Positions 23,614-35,755 of a stretch of DNA of 64,000 nt are shown here, in pieces (the stretch's first letter is position 1; the number at the start of each line of letters is the position of its first letter). A model generated the notes under the pieces. It did no database searches. It was not told the origin of the DNA and saw nothing but the letters and a program-made list of their open reading frames with translations. Both the position numbers and the translations under genes were made by a program. The DNA comes from Otis tarda (lineage: Eukaryota; Chordata; Aves; Otidiformes; Otididae): the NCBI GenBank assembly GCA_026413225.1, contig CM048552.1, positions 207,899,553 through 207,963,552 of the forward strand, read 5' to 3'.

Positions 23614-25506
23614 CTAAAACTTACCATTGAAAGGAGTCTTTGACATATTGTAAAGATATTTATGCTTATCCCTTTGAACACCTAAATCCTACAGTAGAGA
23701 TGCTGAGGTTTGTTTTTGTTCTCTAGGATGCATACAGATGTGCTCTCCGTAAGCTCTTACTGGAGACACGTGTGGGCTTTTCGACATCGTTTGGCTTGAC
23801 ATGACAGCCATACCGTGGCTGACAGTAAAATAATGAGTGCAAGGAATAAAGACTGCTGTAGCATGCATTTCCTCAGAAGAAACTGTAAACACAACAGGCA
23901 CTGAGTGATTAACAATCATCATCAAAACGTGGAAAGTTTTCTCTCAGGATATTTTCAGGAAAGTAGCCCAGTAACTCCGGCATCTTAAGACTAAAATAAG
24001 CATGCTCTGATAACTTTTCATTAGCATCAACATATCTATTCAGAAGGCGAACATAAATATTAAATGTTACATTCTAATCCCTAAACTTACTATACTGTTA
24101 TCATATATCTTTTCAAGAAAATTTATACAGCACTAAGAAAAAAAAACTTATTAAACTGAACATTATTTTACAGATGTCTAATTTAATGGAATACTTCAAA
24201 TGCTATTCTCTAATTGGTAAAAAATATGACAGACATCAGGTGAATATTACCAAAAATGCATGTGGAATTCAGTAACAAGTCAATGATAACATGGTCGTGT
24301 ATTTTTTGAAAGATAAACATAAAACAACAGCAAATTTAAATTGCCTTCCCAATTAATGAGATGCATCTCTGGGATGCATCAGATGTATAATTGGTTTCTC
24401 TTTTTATTCTTGACTAGGATCCAAAGAGATGACAAACTTCACTGTAGTTTTGTACTTTAGATTACTGCACAAATTAAACCCATTTCATTTAGAATTCAGA
24501 AGGAGGCTTTCAAATATTTGTCATATTTTTTCCATGTAGGAAAGAACTGATTCTATGATGTCTTTTTCCTGTCATTCCCATCCAAAGACTTTATTGATAA
24601 CCCAGAAAAATCAATACTTAAATGTATAGCTTTTATATATATATAAGTCCACTTCCTTTTCTGCTCTTATTAGCAGGACACAAGGTATTTTTTTCATATT
24701 AAAGCTAAAAAACGGGTTCATGAAATAGAAGGGTAATACAAGCCAGGTATGCAGAATAAGTTAGAAAAAACATCTTCCATGACCTCTCAGCGCTTTCAGC
24801 ACTTCATGAATTTCTAACACTTATCACCTCTCAGAACTATTTTAATATGGTTTCTAGGTAATTCAAGGAAAGACATTAGCCTAGATTTATTCTGCTCAGA
24901 TTTATGCAAGTAAGTTTGGTGCACAAACATCAGCTAGACAGAGGCAGCTCTGCAACATAAATTAAGCCCACACAAGATGAGAAGCGGCCTCTTGATTTGC
25001 TCATCTTTTTCCTCATGTTTCCTAACTTAAATATATCAGACAGGTGCCTGAAATTGAAGATGAATCTTGAAAATCTATTTCCAACAGGCACCATAGGCAC
25101 GCTAAAGATCTAATTGTTGTAAGGTTCTCTTTAACACCAGACTGAAAATCAGAACTTATTTCTCTTAATTTTATAAATATCATTATTGTTCCATTCCTCC
25201 CACACTACCCAAACGAACAGGTGAGAAACAGCGATTCATACCTCCATATATAAGAATCTAGAAATAAAAAAAAGTGGGATTTGCTCATGGACATCCTACA
25301 GGAGCCACCGCAGGTGATTAAAGGAGGGTGCAAGAACATCGTCAGGAGAGGCTCCCAAATCTACTAAAGACGCCCAGCGTGCCCCACTGGACACTGCAAT
25401 TTTGTGCCCTAATATATAATCTCTTTATAATTCATTTAAACCTAAAAATTCTACTTACCTGCATGACAAACTAATCATCTCAAATTCCTGCACCTAAAAG
25501 ACATAC
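23614..25506. other. Unannotated AT-rich sequence
   Basis: No repeat family or exon recognised. A short (TA)n run lies at about 24632-24644. Confidence 0.5.
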
Positions 25507-25667
25507 CTTTAACTCCACTACATCCTTTTTGAGACAGCGGTGGACACACAAGGTGAGCTTGGGGAGATCAGTCTCCCTCTCCTGTGAATGCAGCAGAGAG
25601 CCACGACCAGAGCTCTGCAAAACGCGGCAGCAACTTTCCTTCAAACCAAAACCAATTCTACACAGCA
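25507..25667 (-). other. Candidate exon, 161 nt, unconfirmed
   Basis: One of the better exon-like segments. On the minus strand it follows a good acceptor, with a long pyrimidine tract (ctttttcttttttgtcac) upstream of acttgcag, and ends at a good donor (TTAAAG|gtatgtct). Exactly one frame is open for all 53 codons; the other two have early stops. It begins with two bases completing a codon and ends on a boundary. The protein includes LCRIGFGLKESCCRVLQSS and then RETDLPKLTLCVHRCLKKD, ending VVELK. A further 35-nt segment, also bounded by splice-like signals, lies just downstream (about 25459-25493). I recognise no family. A 53-codon open frame alone has a few percent chance of arising at random. 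Confidence 0.28.
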
Positions 25668-27701
25668 CTGCAAGTTTTAAGTGACAAAAAAGAAAAAGTG
25701 AAATGCAGTAGAAGTCTGGTAAATGAGTAGGAGAGAGAGAAAAAATGTGCTTCACGGAAATAAAAAAGTAAAAATACTTTTTCACCTTTTATTCTATTGG
25801 CATATAAACAGAACACAGGTTATCTCACCTTTCCACTCATATTCGCATCTGGACTAAGAATATGCAACTCTGAACGCAGTGCTCTGCCAGAGAAGTGTCA
25901 GAGTTAACCGGTAAGGTTATCTTCTCATCCACCACTCCATCCTCTGATGTGATGTTTTACTTTTGCTCACACTAAATAAAATTAACTGATATTTACAGCA
26001 TTTCTTAGGAGACTGAATGTTTTCATCTACTCACCAGGTCATCAAAAATACCTAAGAAATCAAGGTTCATGACAGTTACCAAAACAACGCTTAAACCATT
26101 AACTCTGAGATGTTTATATAAAGGCAGTAAAAACCATTTATAAACACAGAAAAAAATTTCTCATCTGCTTTTTTCTTCTGATTTATTACCTAATAATTCA
26201 ATAGCAGAGGATTTTTAATGTACTCCTGTAATTCTACAGCAAATGTGAAGGACTTTAAAATAATCTTTATAAGAAAGGTGAGGATTATTTGATATGAAAT
26301 AGCAAATCTGACTATTAAGCTTGCTTATCCTACAGTAAAAAAAGAGAGTAGAATGAAAAGGCAAAAATATCTTTCAAGTAGTTGCTTCTGTACAAAAGGG
26401 AGCTTAGGTATGGCTGATATGGCACTGGTACTACACATTTCTAAAAGAAAATAAAGACACTTTGAAATATCATGTCGAAAATACTGAATAAATTACAGGA
26501 TATGTGTTTCACCGGGAAAAGAAGAGTAAATAGCTGTAATTTGGGAGGCTAGAATTTCATTAATGAGAGAGAATAAAGGGCTCTGCAAACAAAAGGACCT
26601 TTCTTAAAGGTTTTCAGTGACTTTACACAAGTTTCAATATTCCGTCTTAATGGCAGGATATGACAATTCATCTGCATTTCTTAGATGTTCTTTTCATTGT
26701 ATTCCTCATTATCCATTTTCAATCAACAGATAACATATAGATGACACTAAGAGACAAAGGAGCTTTCTATTGCAAGCTATGCAAACCCTGAGTCACGAAA
26801 AACACCATGTTCTGCTTTGGGAAATCACAGCAATAACTTCTGATTGTCTGAAATTACTGTTTCAGAACAATAACATCTCAACGTTTATCTCTGTAGAAGG
26901 CAGACTTCATCCTCAACTTATGATCAATCAACCATCAGAAGCATCCAGCTTCCCGTGAGACCTGGTTTCAGCTCGCATACGGAGCTTTCCTTTCTAGGGT
27001 TCGGAGCAGCTGAATCACATTCGCCTGTTATAAACTGGTAGTAGACAGTCAAAGGATTAACCACCATAGCAACCAGCGCTGTAGTCTGCCAACACAAACT
27101 CACCCAAATTGCTGGATTTCCTAAGTTTATGTGGATAGGATTTATCCGTAGGTGTTCATTTATTGTGCAGAGATGGCAAGTTTTCGATTATGTGGATTTC
27201 TTCAAATATGTATAAAAGCACAGCTGTTGCATCACTCTACCAAAAAACACTAGCGCAATATTAAAAATAAAACTGCTAATAAAATAATATTAATTAAATT
27301 CTATTTTACAAATATTTACATTACATATTATGAGATTTCTCCTGCTTGTTCATTTTAGTCTATACAGTTATTCTAAAATACTATTATTAACAGAAAGTAC
27401 CATGAATTATTTGAACTGAAGGAAGGTGATATGAAATCATGGTATAATCAAAGCCTTTCCACCCACAACCTTAATTCCATGACCCTGTATTTTTTTTTTT
27501 AATAGAAGGATTCTGTTCCAAGAACGGTGCATTTTTATACAAATCATACATGACATCATATGACATCACAAATGATATTTTTTTGAGCAAGCCATGAGCA
27601 TTAAGTACCCACGGAGTTCAATGTCACCTGAAAATGAATTCCTAAAGGCATGGGAATTTTCCTCTCCCCAGACACTTCTGTATGTAGGTTTTTGAGGGGG
27701 G

Positions 27702-27732
<31 letters not shown>

Positions 27733-28718
27733 AGAGTGGAAGGGGAAAGAACCCTGTTTCAACTGTGGTTAACTATGTGTGTGCATTAAATACACATATG
27801 ATCGACTGCACTGTGACGTTTCTGAACACTACAATTACCCACAAACGTGTGATGCGTAATTTCATCACTTGCAGTGGAGCTGAGCGGAGCATTCTGAGAC
27901 AGAACAGAGGTACAACTTAGCAGAAAAGCAGCAGGAAAAAAAGGATGGAAGAGAAAAAAAAGATACTAAAATAAACTTCCTCTGTCTGTAAATACAACAC
28001 TGTTGCTTGTAAACCTATCATCAGTATCGCAGCTGCTGTTTTCCTCGTATACTCTTCTATTTTTTGTCCTGTCTGCTGACACAATCTTATTTTTTCCCTC
28101 TTCAGTCACTCTCTCCTTCCCTCTTCCTATGGTCTTCCTTTCAATATTGCTCTTCAGAATTTACCTTTCACTGGAGAAACCTTTTCTATTCCAAGTGACA
28201 GGAAGGATACCTGAATACTTCATTTTTTTAAATAATAAAATCCTCAGATCCATTGCAGAGGATTTTGAGCCTTTCTGCTGCTTTGGAAGCAGAAATCAGA
28301 CATGTAAGGGTCAGCAATCAAAGAGAACATCAGCAAATTCTAACTGCCTGGCCAAAGGACCATTACAGAATTTGTTTTGAAAATAATTCAAGACAGAAAT
28401 TATAATGAGATACTGAGCAACTTCACTATACTAGAAAAGGAAATATTCCAATAAATCAAGAAGAACTTGCCTCTTCTTCCACAGACCAAGACTCACGCAT
28501 CTGTTACAGCAGTATTTCCTACTGGTGTGGGCAGGAAAATACCCACATCAAGGGAGAGGTATGATCATGTGGCAGTTATCTGTCATACTGACTTTGTTCT
28601 CTCTTAGTGGATAACTAGCAACCACAGCACTTGCCTTCTGAAAGCAACACTAAGCAAGCTCAACTTAACTGGCAGTTATTAACATGCCAACCTGAAAGAT
28701 ATCCTGAAAGAGGGCGCA
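25668..28718. other. Unannotated AT-rich sequence
   Basis: Holds the long poly-A tract listed separately. A plus-strand open frame of 125 codons at 28003-28380 is dominated by Leu, Phe and Ser from T-rich DNA and has no motif, so I treat it as chance. Confidence 0.5.
27702..27730. repeat. Poly-A tract, 29 bases
   Basis: Uninterrupted run of A preceded by GAGGGGGG and followed by GAAGAG, forming an almost pure purine tract. No LINE or processed-gene sequence recognisable to me precedes it, so it is not clearly a retroposon tail. Confidence 0.9.
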
Positions 28719-29432
28719 GAATGGATTGAGAGCAGCCCTGAGGAGAAAGACTTGGGAGTGCTCGCGGATGAGAAGCTCAACGTGAGCCGGCAATGTGCTC
28801 TTGCAGCCCAGAAAGCCAACTGCATCCTGGACTACATCAAAAGAAGCGTGGCCAGCAGGTCAAGGGAGGTGATTCTCCCCCTCTACTCTGCTCTCGTGAG
28901 ACCCCACCTGGAGTACTGTGTCCAGTTCTGGGGCCCCCAACACAAGAAGGACATGGACCAGTTGGAGAGGGTCCAGAGGAGGCCATGAAGATGATCAGAG
29001 GGCTGGAGCACCCCTCTTATGAGGACAGGCTGAGAGAGTTGGGGCTGTTCAGCCTGGAGAAGAGAAGGCTCCGGGTAGCCTTTATAGCAGCCTTCCAGTA
29101 CCTAAAGGGGGCCTACAGGAAAGATGGGGAGAAATTCTTTAGCTGGGCCTGCTGTGATAGGACAAGGGGTAATGGTTTTAAAACAGAAGGAGGTAGATTC
29201 AGACTTGATATAAGCAGAACAATTTTTTACCCTCAGGGTGGTGAAGCAGTGGCACAGGTTGCCCAGAGAGGTGGTGGATGCCCCATCCCTGGAAACGTTT
29301 AAGGCCAGGTAGGACGGGGCTCTGAGCAACCTGATCTGGTTGGAGATGTCCCTGCTCTTTGCAGAGGGGTTGGACTGGATGGGCTTTAAAGGTCCCTTGC
29401 AACCCAAACTGTTCTCTGATTCTATGATTCTG
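28719..29432 (+). mobile_element. CR1 LINE, 3' 0.7 kb with broken ORF2 tail
   Basis: A 5'-truncated CR1 that begins at GGATTGAGAGCAGCCCTGAG and runs to a TGATTCTATGATTCTG tail. The first frame reads [20 protein letters not shown] and [20 protein letters not shown], conserved C-terminal ORF2 sequence. It stops at 28986-28988 after a frameshift, and the homology continues in another frame as [20 protein letters not shown]. The TGATTCTATGATTCT tail is better preserved than in most other copies here. I do not see a convincing target-site duplication. Confidence 0.95.
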
Positions 29433-30972
29433 AGTTGTGTGATGTACAGAATATATTTTAAACACTCAACAAAGATGATAGTTTTGAACTTTCCAACTCA
29501 ACTTTTCATGTTAACAGGTTCAGTAAAAACCACCTTAGGCCATGCTGGTAAGCAGTCACTCTAAAATGAACAAAGTCCATGTGAACACTGAAGAGCATCT
29601 CTACTTTCCATCCTTGTCCAACTCACTTACCCCCACTGGCTTGTAGCACTGATCCCAGCTACTGTGCATTACGGTAGGGGCTGTGCAAAGAAAGTGATCC
29701 AGCCGAAAACTACACTGAGCAAAAACAGTGGCTAAATTCAGTTAACCCTGTAACTGCCAGGAATGCTGGTGCCAACTAGAGTAACCAAACAGGAATAGTC
29801 ATCACTTTTAAGTTCAGAGAATCTGATAACCTAAAATAAGGCAACTTGTATGAACTCAGAAAATAAAGACTGCTTTGCTTTTACTCCCTGTGTCATTTGA
29901 CTCTCAAGTATCAGTCATATGTTGGTAGCACAGAGGTATGTTGACATTAAGTTTCTTTTTAGGAAGGTTTTAAGCTTCAGGTTACACCATTTAGGTATTA
30001 GGATTTGATGATGAAAGGGATTATGTATTATCTTGGTGACCAAGACTGCTACTGCTCTCAGCACCTTTCTGGACATTTTGGTGGGGTGGGGAGGACAGAA
30101 AGCCATCCTGGGAAAAGCGCTGTTTTGGAACAAAACAAGAGAGTTTTCTGGTTGTTAGCAGTAAACAGGGTTTCAGAGTCAGTAGGAAGATGTTCTACAA
30201 GCCAAGCAAATCTGACTTTGAATAGGGTGGTTTTTTTCTGAAAGTACCAGCATGATTTTGTCAGTTTGATCCACTTACGGTTAGGAAAAGGCTGAAGTGA
30301 TTTTGAGTCATTAAATAGAGGAAATGCAGTTTAACGACTCTCCCTAATCTTTTCTATTTTAGATCACAATGGATGACAATTGAGATGGGAAGTTTGCCTC
30401 CCCCAGGGCTCAGGATAGATCCAGAGGATTCCTCCAAGGGCTGTCCAAAATCTTTCTGAGGAGACTCATTGATGAATTCACATATGGGATAAGATAATGA
30501 CCAACTCAAAATCCTAGTCCAGACAAACTGGACAAAACCTTTGAGGATTGATCGAGCGACATCTCTGTCGCCTGTCTCCAATTATTCTTCTATGACTAGA
30601 AATTGTGGAAGAACGCTTCAATCAGGTGTGGTAGAAGAGCCATATTTTTCCCTCTACTCATTTTCAGAGATGCCTCTGTGCACCTGGGATCTCTGAAGTG
30701 TTCCCTGCCTTTGCCTGCCCTCCTGTTCCTACCTCATACATATTCTCCAAAACATGGTGATTTCTGCAGCACAGAGCTGTAATTTGGAATTATTTTCCAA
30801 GTATTATTTCCAAGTATACCAAAGGACAGCAACGTTCTCCTCCCCCAGAGTCTTTACTGGCCACCGTCCCTGACAGCTTATTACATTAAATATTTCACAA
30901 TATGACAGCAATTGATGTCCATCAAAAAGTGGAAGAGACTCAGGAAGTCAAATACTCCTTCCTCTAAGTGGT
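29433..30972. other. Unannotated sequence
   Basis: No recognised repeat. A minus-strand frame of 75 codons (30354-30581) begins in a GC-richer patch with a small hairpin, GCGACA-TCTC-TGTCGC at about 30553-30568. It lies 390 bp from a retroviral LTR remnant but shows no viral motif. Confidence 0.45.
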
Positions 30973-31331
30973 TGTCCTGGTCTCAGCTGGGATGGAGTTA
31001 ATTTTCCTCTCAGTAGCTGACATGTTTTGGATTTCGGATGTGAAGAATGTTGATAAACACACTGATGCTATGAGTTGTTGCTAATGAGACCCAGGACACT
31101 GTCCGGCTTCCCAGGTTTCGCTGATGTGCAGGTGCAGGGAGGTAGGAGGGATACAGACTGAACAGTTGACCCAAACCGGCCAAAGAGAGTATCCTATGCC
31201 ATAAACGTCAGTATGTAAGTAGGGGTGGGTCAGTGAGCTGGCTCCTTTTTTTCTCTCATTCTTCAGAATCATTCTGAGATTGTTCACAGTTTTTTTTTGT
31301 TCTGTGATTGCTGCTTCGGATGGGCTGTATC
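30973..31331 (+). mobile_element. Truncated LTR, same family as 21357-21939
   Basis: Begins TGTCCTGG and follows the first LTR closely through GAGTTAATTTTCCTCTCAGT, TGTTTTGGATTTCGGATGTG, AACAGTTGACCCAAACCGGC and CGGATGGGCTGTATC. Homology stops near 31331, so about the last 200 bp (3' end of the LTR) are missing. Orientation is the same as the first copy. The complete copy has its own matching 5-bp flanks, so the two are separate insertions and not the two ends of one provirus. No internal viral gene is present between them. Confidence 0.9.
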
Positions 31332-33676
31332 TCTTACCCTTTCTATCACAGCCACCAAGAACGAGCTATTTAATCTCTTCCTCTTTTCAGCAGTCTTGTA
31401 CGCACATGAAGACAGTTACTCCATCCCTTATTTATTTTTTTTAAATTAAACAACCACAATCCATCCTTTTAAATAAACCATGTCTTCCAAGTTCCAGATC
31501 ACTGGAGGAGAAACTCTGAGGTTTCTCTGCCTCTTCCATTTTCTTCTTGGCATGTAATAATGAAAAAGGACACAAAAATACACTGAGAACTTCCTACACT
31601 TTAAGTACAACAAAAAGGCAATTTTATGTACCTCACAAACTCTATACATCCCATCACGGCGCTCCCCTTGTTACAGGAACGTGACACTGTTGACTTACAC
31701 TCAGCTGGCAGAGTGCAACAACTACTGTTGGGTCTTTTTTTCAGTGAATGGCTCGCAAACCATTTGATTCACCACAGCTCCTTACCTGTAAATGCATCAC
31801 CTCAACCTAGTAAACAGCTTTACAGTTTTTCAGATTGTATCTCCAGTTTGTATCTATCTGAATTCCAAGTCTCTTCTGCAAAGTAACTGCAGCTCCTAGC
31901 CAGCAGTTTCACCTACACATGCAATAACCATTTCCACAGTTATCTTTGCTATTATTTAAACATAAAAATATTAAACAATGAAGGACCTGCGTAGATGATA
32001 CAAGAGTCAGTATCTCCTCTGTCTGACAGCCAACCTCTGACAACAACTCTGTCCACAGATTATCATGGGAGTTCTGTGCCCACCTGGGAGTTCTGTGCCC
32101 ACCCAAAGACACTGTCACACAGACCACCTACACCTGGTAACTTTAGGAAAGTACCACACAAATCACTGTGAAGAAGTTCCAACCACAATACCGATTACAC
32201 TCAGTAACAAAAAAAAAAAAAAAGGAAAATAAATAATTTTGTAGTAATTTTTTTAATAAAGCTGCTTTGATTTACTGTTTTTGTTTGTGTTCACAAATAA
32301 AAATTGTTAGTTTTTTTTTTTTCCTGAGAATTAAACTACTGGACCTATAACCTCCTGGTCCTGTATTTTAATTCCTCTGTTAAAACACCAGAGACAAAGG
32401 AATTAAATGTTGCTGATGATTGCTCAACAGGATATCCATGAACTCTGGCAGGGAGGGGCTAATTTTAGAAGAGAAAGTGGTTTGGAGCCCATTCAACTGC
32501 CAGTGTTGCTGTGTCAGGTCAGGGAGGAATTCACCAAATATCTCTGGGCTCTGGTCAGCTCTCATTTAACTTCCAGGTTGTCTCTAAAACACTGCTACGT
32601 TACCAAAGACATAAACAGGAGAAAATTAGCTTCCTCCAAAATCATACATTTATAGCTTTGACCAGCATTTTAGTGTTTTGGGTTGGTTTAACCAGCATTC
32701 ATACAGACAAGTGTCTAAGTTCAACCTTACAATTCTCCAGGAGAAGACTGCCGATGCAAGGGTCTTAACGGGTGGTAGATGAAATGAGGAATGCTTCTTC
32801 GAATCCTTTAAATCAACAGCTCTCCCCCATCCACAGACTGTTCTTGGCCAATATCCATAAGTAATTTGTAAGTAATGGCATTATGAGAAAACAAGCTGCA
32901 GCTTCCAGAGTTTTGCAATTACCAGGGGATCATACGGCTCGAAGAACCATAGATGGCTACTTGCCACAGAAAATTCTAAGTCAAAGGGTTGTAATCAAAA
33001 GTTCCTTTAGTAAGCAACTTTCCAGCCTGAGATATAATAAAGAAAATTTGAGAGGTCTAGTATTTAAAAGAGAAACAATGACAAGGTAAACGCCTTTTTA
33101 TGTGTATCTTGCAAACACAGAGAGAAAAAAGTTACTAAAATGAGCGTCTCATCTGACTCCACTCCTGTATGATTTTTAAAAGGAATACAACTGGTAACTT
33201 GTGAGAACGTATGTGAAACTGTTTTACTCTAAAATTGAAATAAGGCAGTTGCACGTGCACGTATGTCAAATATTTGATATTAAAGATTGTAAAATCTCAT
33301 TTTCCTATTCTCCTCTAATTTCACCAGAAGAAAAAAATGTTATTTTCCTGCCGTAAGGTATTTAAGAATATATGTGAAAAGCAGTATTTCAGTAATAATA
33401 GATCTCCAGGGTCTTAACTATGTGAGATGAGAGGAGGGTCCTTAAGTAACTAGTATAATCTCAACGATTTAAAGCACTTAACTCAGAGTTTCCCTTTTTA
33501 GCCCAACTATGTTCACAGCACAGGGATTTTAATGCTATGGAAGCACTCTACTGAACTCAGAAAGCTTGAGTTGAGAATATACAAGTTTTCAAATGAATAC
33601 CAAAAATCAAGCAAGCTCTTAGAAACGCCGTTTAAAATAATCTTTACAAAGATAAATAGATAGACTAGCAACATAC
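31332..33676. other. Unannotated AT-rich sequence
   Basis: Contains a 19-bp tandem duplication (listed separately), an A-run at about 32209-32223 and a T-run near 32311-32322. No exon or repeat family recognised. Confidence 0.5.
32066..32103. repeat. 19-bp tandem duplication
   Basis: TGGGAGTTCTGTGCCCACC occurs twice head to tail (32066-32084 and 32085-32103), without differences. Confidence 0.9.
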
Positions 33677-33723
33677 CTGAAAAAGAACATGAACAGAGCA
33701 GCTGTGATGCAGAACAGAAGGAC
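33677..33723 (-). other. Candidate exon, 47 nt, hydrophobic, unconfirmed
   Basis: On the minus strand a very good acceptor (ctctttctccttcttgtag) precedes, and a good donor (TTTTTCAG|gtatgttg) follows. All three frames are open. The frame starting on the first base reads VLLFCITAALFMFFF, which would make a membrane-spanning helix. The candidate exon 680 bp upstream in transcription (34404-34584) ends with one leftover base. Joined directly, it would put this exon in a different, non-hydrophobic frame. Either another exon intervenes or one of the two is spurious. Confidence 0.28.
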
Positions 33724-34403
33724 CTACAAGAAGGAGAAAGAGTGTTATTACATAAAACATCACACTAGTGCATGTTCTGGATCACGAGGATTTTACAGCT
33801 GTTACTGTAAAAGTTAAACTTTCTTTATACACTTGATGAGACAGAATGAAAGCTGATCTGAATCCACCAAAAAGGACTCTCTTGTTTCTAGTGGACCTTG
33901 AGCCGTTCCTGTAGAAGTCAAAAAATATGAAATCCAAACCAGGGTAGTGGGACAACAAACACAGCAAACAATGCCACTTAAACCAGTCTGGAATAAAATA
34001 ATAAAACAATAGAATGAAAACCATAAAGCAACAGAATAGAAATTTAAACATTATATTTTGTCTGTCTTTGCTTTTGTAGTTTATTCCAATATCATATTGC
34101 TACACAGGACATTTAGGACGCCTGCACAGACAGCTGCTTCTGCTTAACCACTTTCCAGCAAGTTTGAGGGCAGATAATTCCATTCCCAAACGACAGTATC
34201 CTTTCTAGAAGTTTACCTTAGTGTTAGACTCGCTTGGAATAATCCCATCTTGCTCTAGATTATCAATGTGATCATACAGGGGTCAGCGAGCAAACTGAGC
34301 AGCTCTCCAGCACTGTGAGGGGAACATCCTACTTCTTCCTCCCATCCTTTCTGCTGGGGCTCGGTGCTCTTACCTCCCCCTTACCACCCGCCCAGCGACT
34401 CAC

Positions 34404-34584
34404 AAATGCTGAAGAAAATGAACTCCAGGAGGAAAATAAAGTAAATCAAAACTTTGGAGAGCTTTCTGTGAATTTGGTGAGATAAGGAGATCACTGGAAG
34501 GGTGTAAAAGCACCAGAATAGGAACAGGGAAGGAGGAGGACCTTCATGCCGGGAGCAGAGAAAGGGAGAAAGGATGAAGCCATC
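34404..34584 (-). other. Candidate exon, 181 nt, two hydrophobic segments, unconfirmed
   Basis: Minus-strand segment between a fair acceptor (gttgtttgtatcttctggag) and a good donor (GCATTT|gtgagtcg). One frame is open for 60 codons. It contains two hydrophobic stretches, SLFLFWCFYTLPVISL and VLIYFIFLLEFIFFSI, separated by the basic linker SHQIHRKLSK. Helix-basic loop-helix is the pattern of a multi-pass membrane protein with the loop on the cytosolic side. The arrangement loosely recalls the N-terminal membrane domain of ABCC transporters, but I cannot claim homology. T-rich DNA read in the right frame also gives hydrophobic peptides by chance. Confidence 0.25.
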
Positions 34585-35476
34585 CTCCAGAAGATACAAA
34601 CAACCCAACAGACCTTGATTGCAGAACTGCTTGTACATACTGCTGTTTCAGAAACAACTACACCATGCTTTAAATTCATAACCTGCCTTAATCCTCTCCA
34701 TCTTTGCCAGATACAACTGGAGAGCAAAATATTGTTTTGGTCTAGATACGTTGGCCCATCTTCAGACCATCATTCAGGAGGCAAAAACCTTACAGACAAA
34801 TTGCAAGCGTTTTAGAACACGTTTGCACTTCTCTTCAGGGGTTGAAGAAGATTTGATCGTGATAGGATACAGATAGCTTAAGGGAAAAGAAATAAGAATG
34901 CTGGTGACAGTGCATATGTGAAGGTTACAAACACGCAGAACAGTAGGCTGCTGCGTGTTGCTACAGATCAGAAAGCACGATAAAAATGTGAATAGGAAAA
35001 GCTTACAATGACTTTCAGAGGAAAAAAAAATCTTACAATGAAACTATTTCCCTTTTTTAAATCCTCAAGGTCACACAAGACATTATCATGTTTACTGTGT
35101 AAACTACCAATTTTTTTCCCTTTTCCCTCACCAGTACTATTGTACTTTATTATTCTGCATCAAAAATACAAACACTTGAAATCATTGTATGTGAAATCAT
35201 TACGGTAACTCGAGGACAAAAATGTATTTCAGTTCAAACTAGCAGTGAAAGAAGACTTCCATTTAAACCCGGGTTCTACTTAAAAAGATCTGCCCTAACC
35301 CTCCAAAGCTGAAACCTTATTCAGACATTCAAACAACAATCATCATATTAAAAAGTCACTTCACTAAATAGTCTTTTTCTTGCCCTTTTTTCTTTTATTC
35401 ATTTTTTATCTTTCTTTTTTTAGTACATTTGACAACCACCTAACGAGTACTTATATACATCATTAAGATTCCCTCT
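34585..35476. other. Unannotated AT-rich sequence
   Basis: No recognised repeat or exon. Pyrimidine-rich runs lie near 35370-35420. Confidence 0.5.
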
Positions 35477-35755
35477 GAGCTCTCTCTTCACCAGCTCTCA
35501 GCGTCTCCTTGTGTGAGAGACGCTCCAAGCTCTTAATCACCTTCACGGCCCTTCACTCCAGTATGTCCATGTTTGTCTCGCACTGGGAAACCCAGCACTG
35601 GACACAACACTACAGATGTGTCTCACCAGGGCTGAGTAGAGGGGAAGGATCACCTCACTCGATCTGCTGGCAATGCTGCTTCTAATGCAGCCCAAGAGGC
35701 TGGATCCAGCCAGGTTCTAATCCAGCCTGAGAGGCTTCTTTGCTGGAAGGGCTCG
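35477..35755 (-). mobile_element. Older CR1 LINE internal fragment
   Basis: Diverged reverse-oriented CR1 ORF2 piece recognisable by CTCTCAGCGTCTCCTTGTGT, CCCAGCACTGGACACAACAC and GGCTGAGTAGAGGGGAAGGA. It lacks the 3' tail at its low-coordinate end. An internal direct duplication (period 35 bp) of TTCTAATGCAGCCCAAGAGG at 35680 recurs as a slightly changed copy at 35715. Greater divergence than the element 0.8 kb away suggests an older subfamily. Confidence 0.85.

Noticed and set aside
27702-27730. Poly-A tract as the tail of a processed pseudogene
   Set aside because: No gene-like sequence or flanking duplication recognisable to me precedes it, and a G-run directly upstream makes a purine tract more likely.
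21357-31331. The two LTRs as the ends of one 10-kb provirus
   Set aside because: The first LTR has matching 5-bp duplications on both of its own sides, which only a solo LTR would show, and no viral gene sequence lies between the two.
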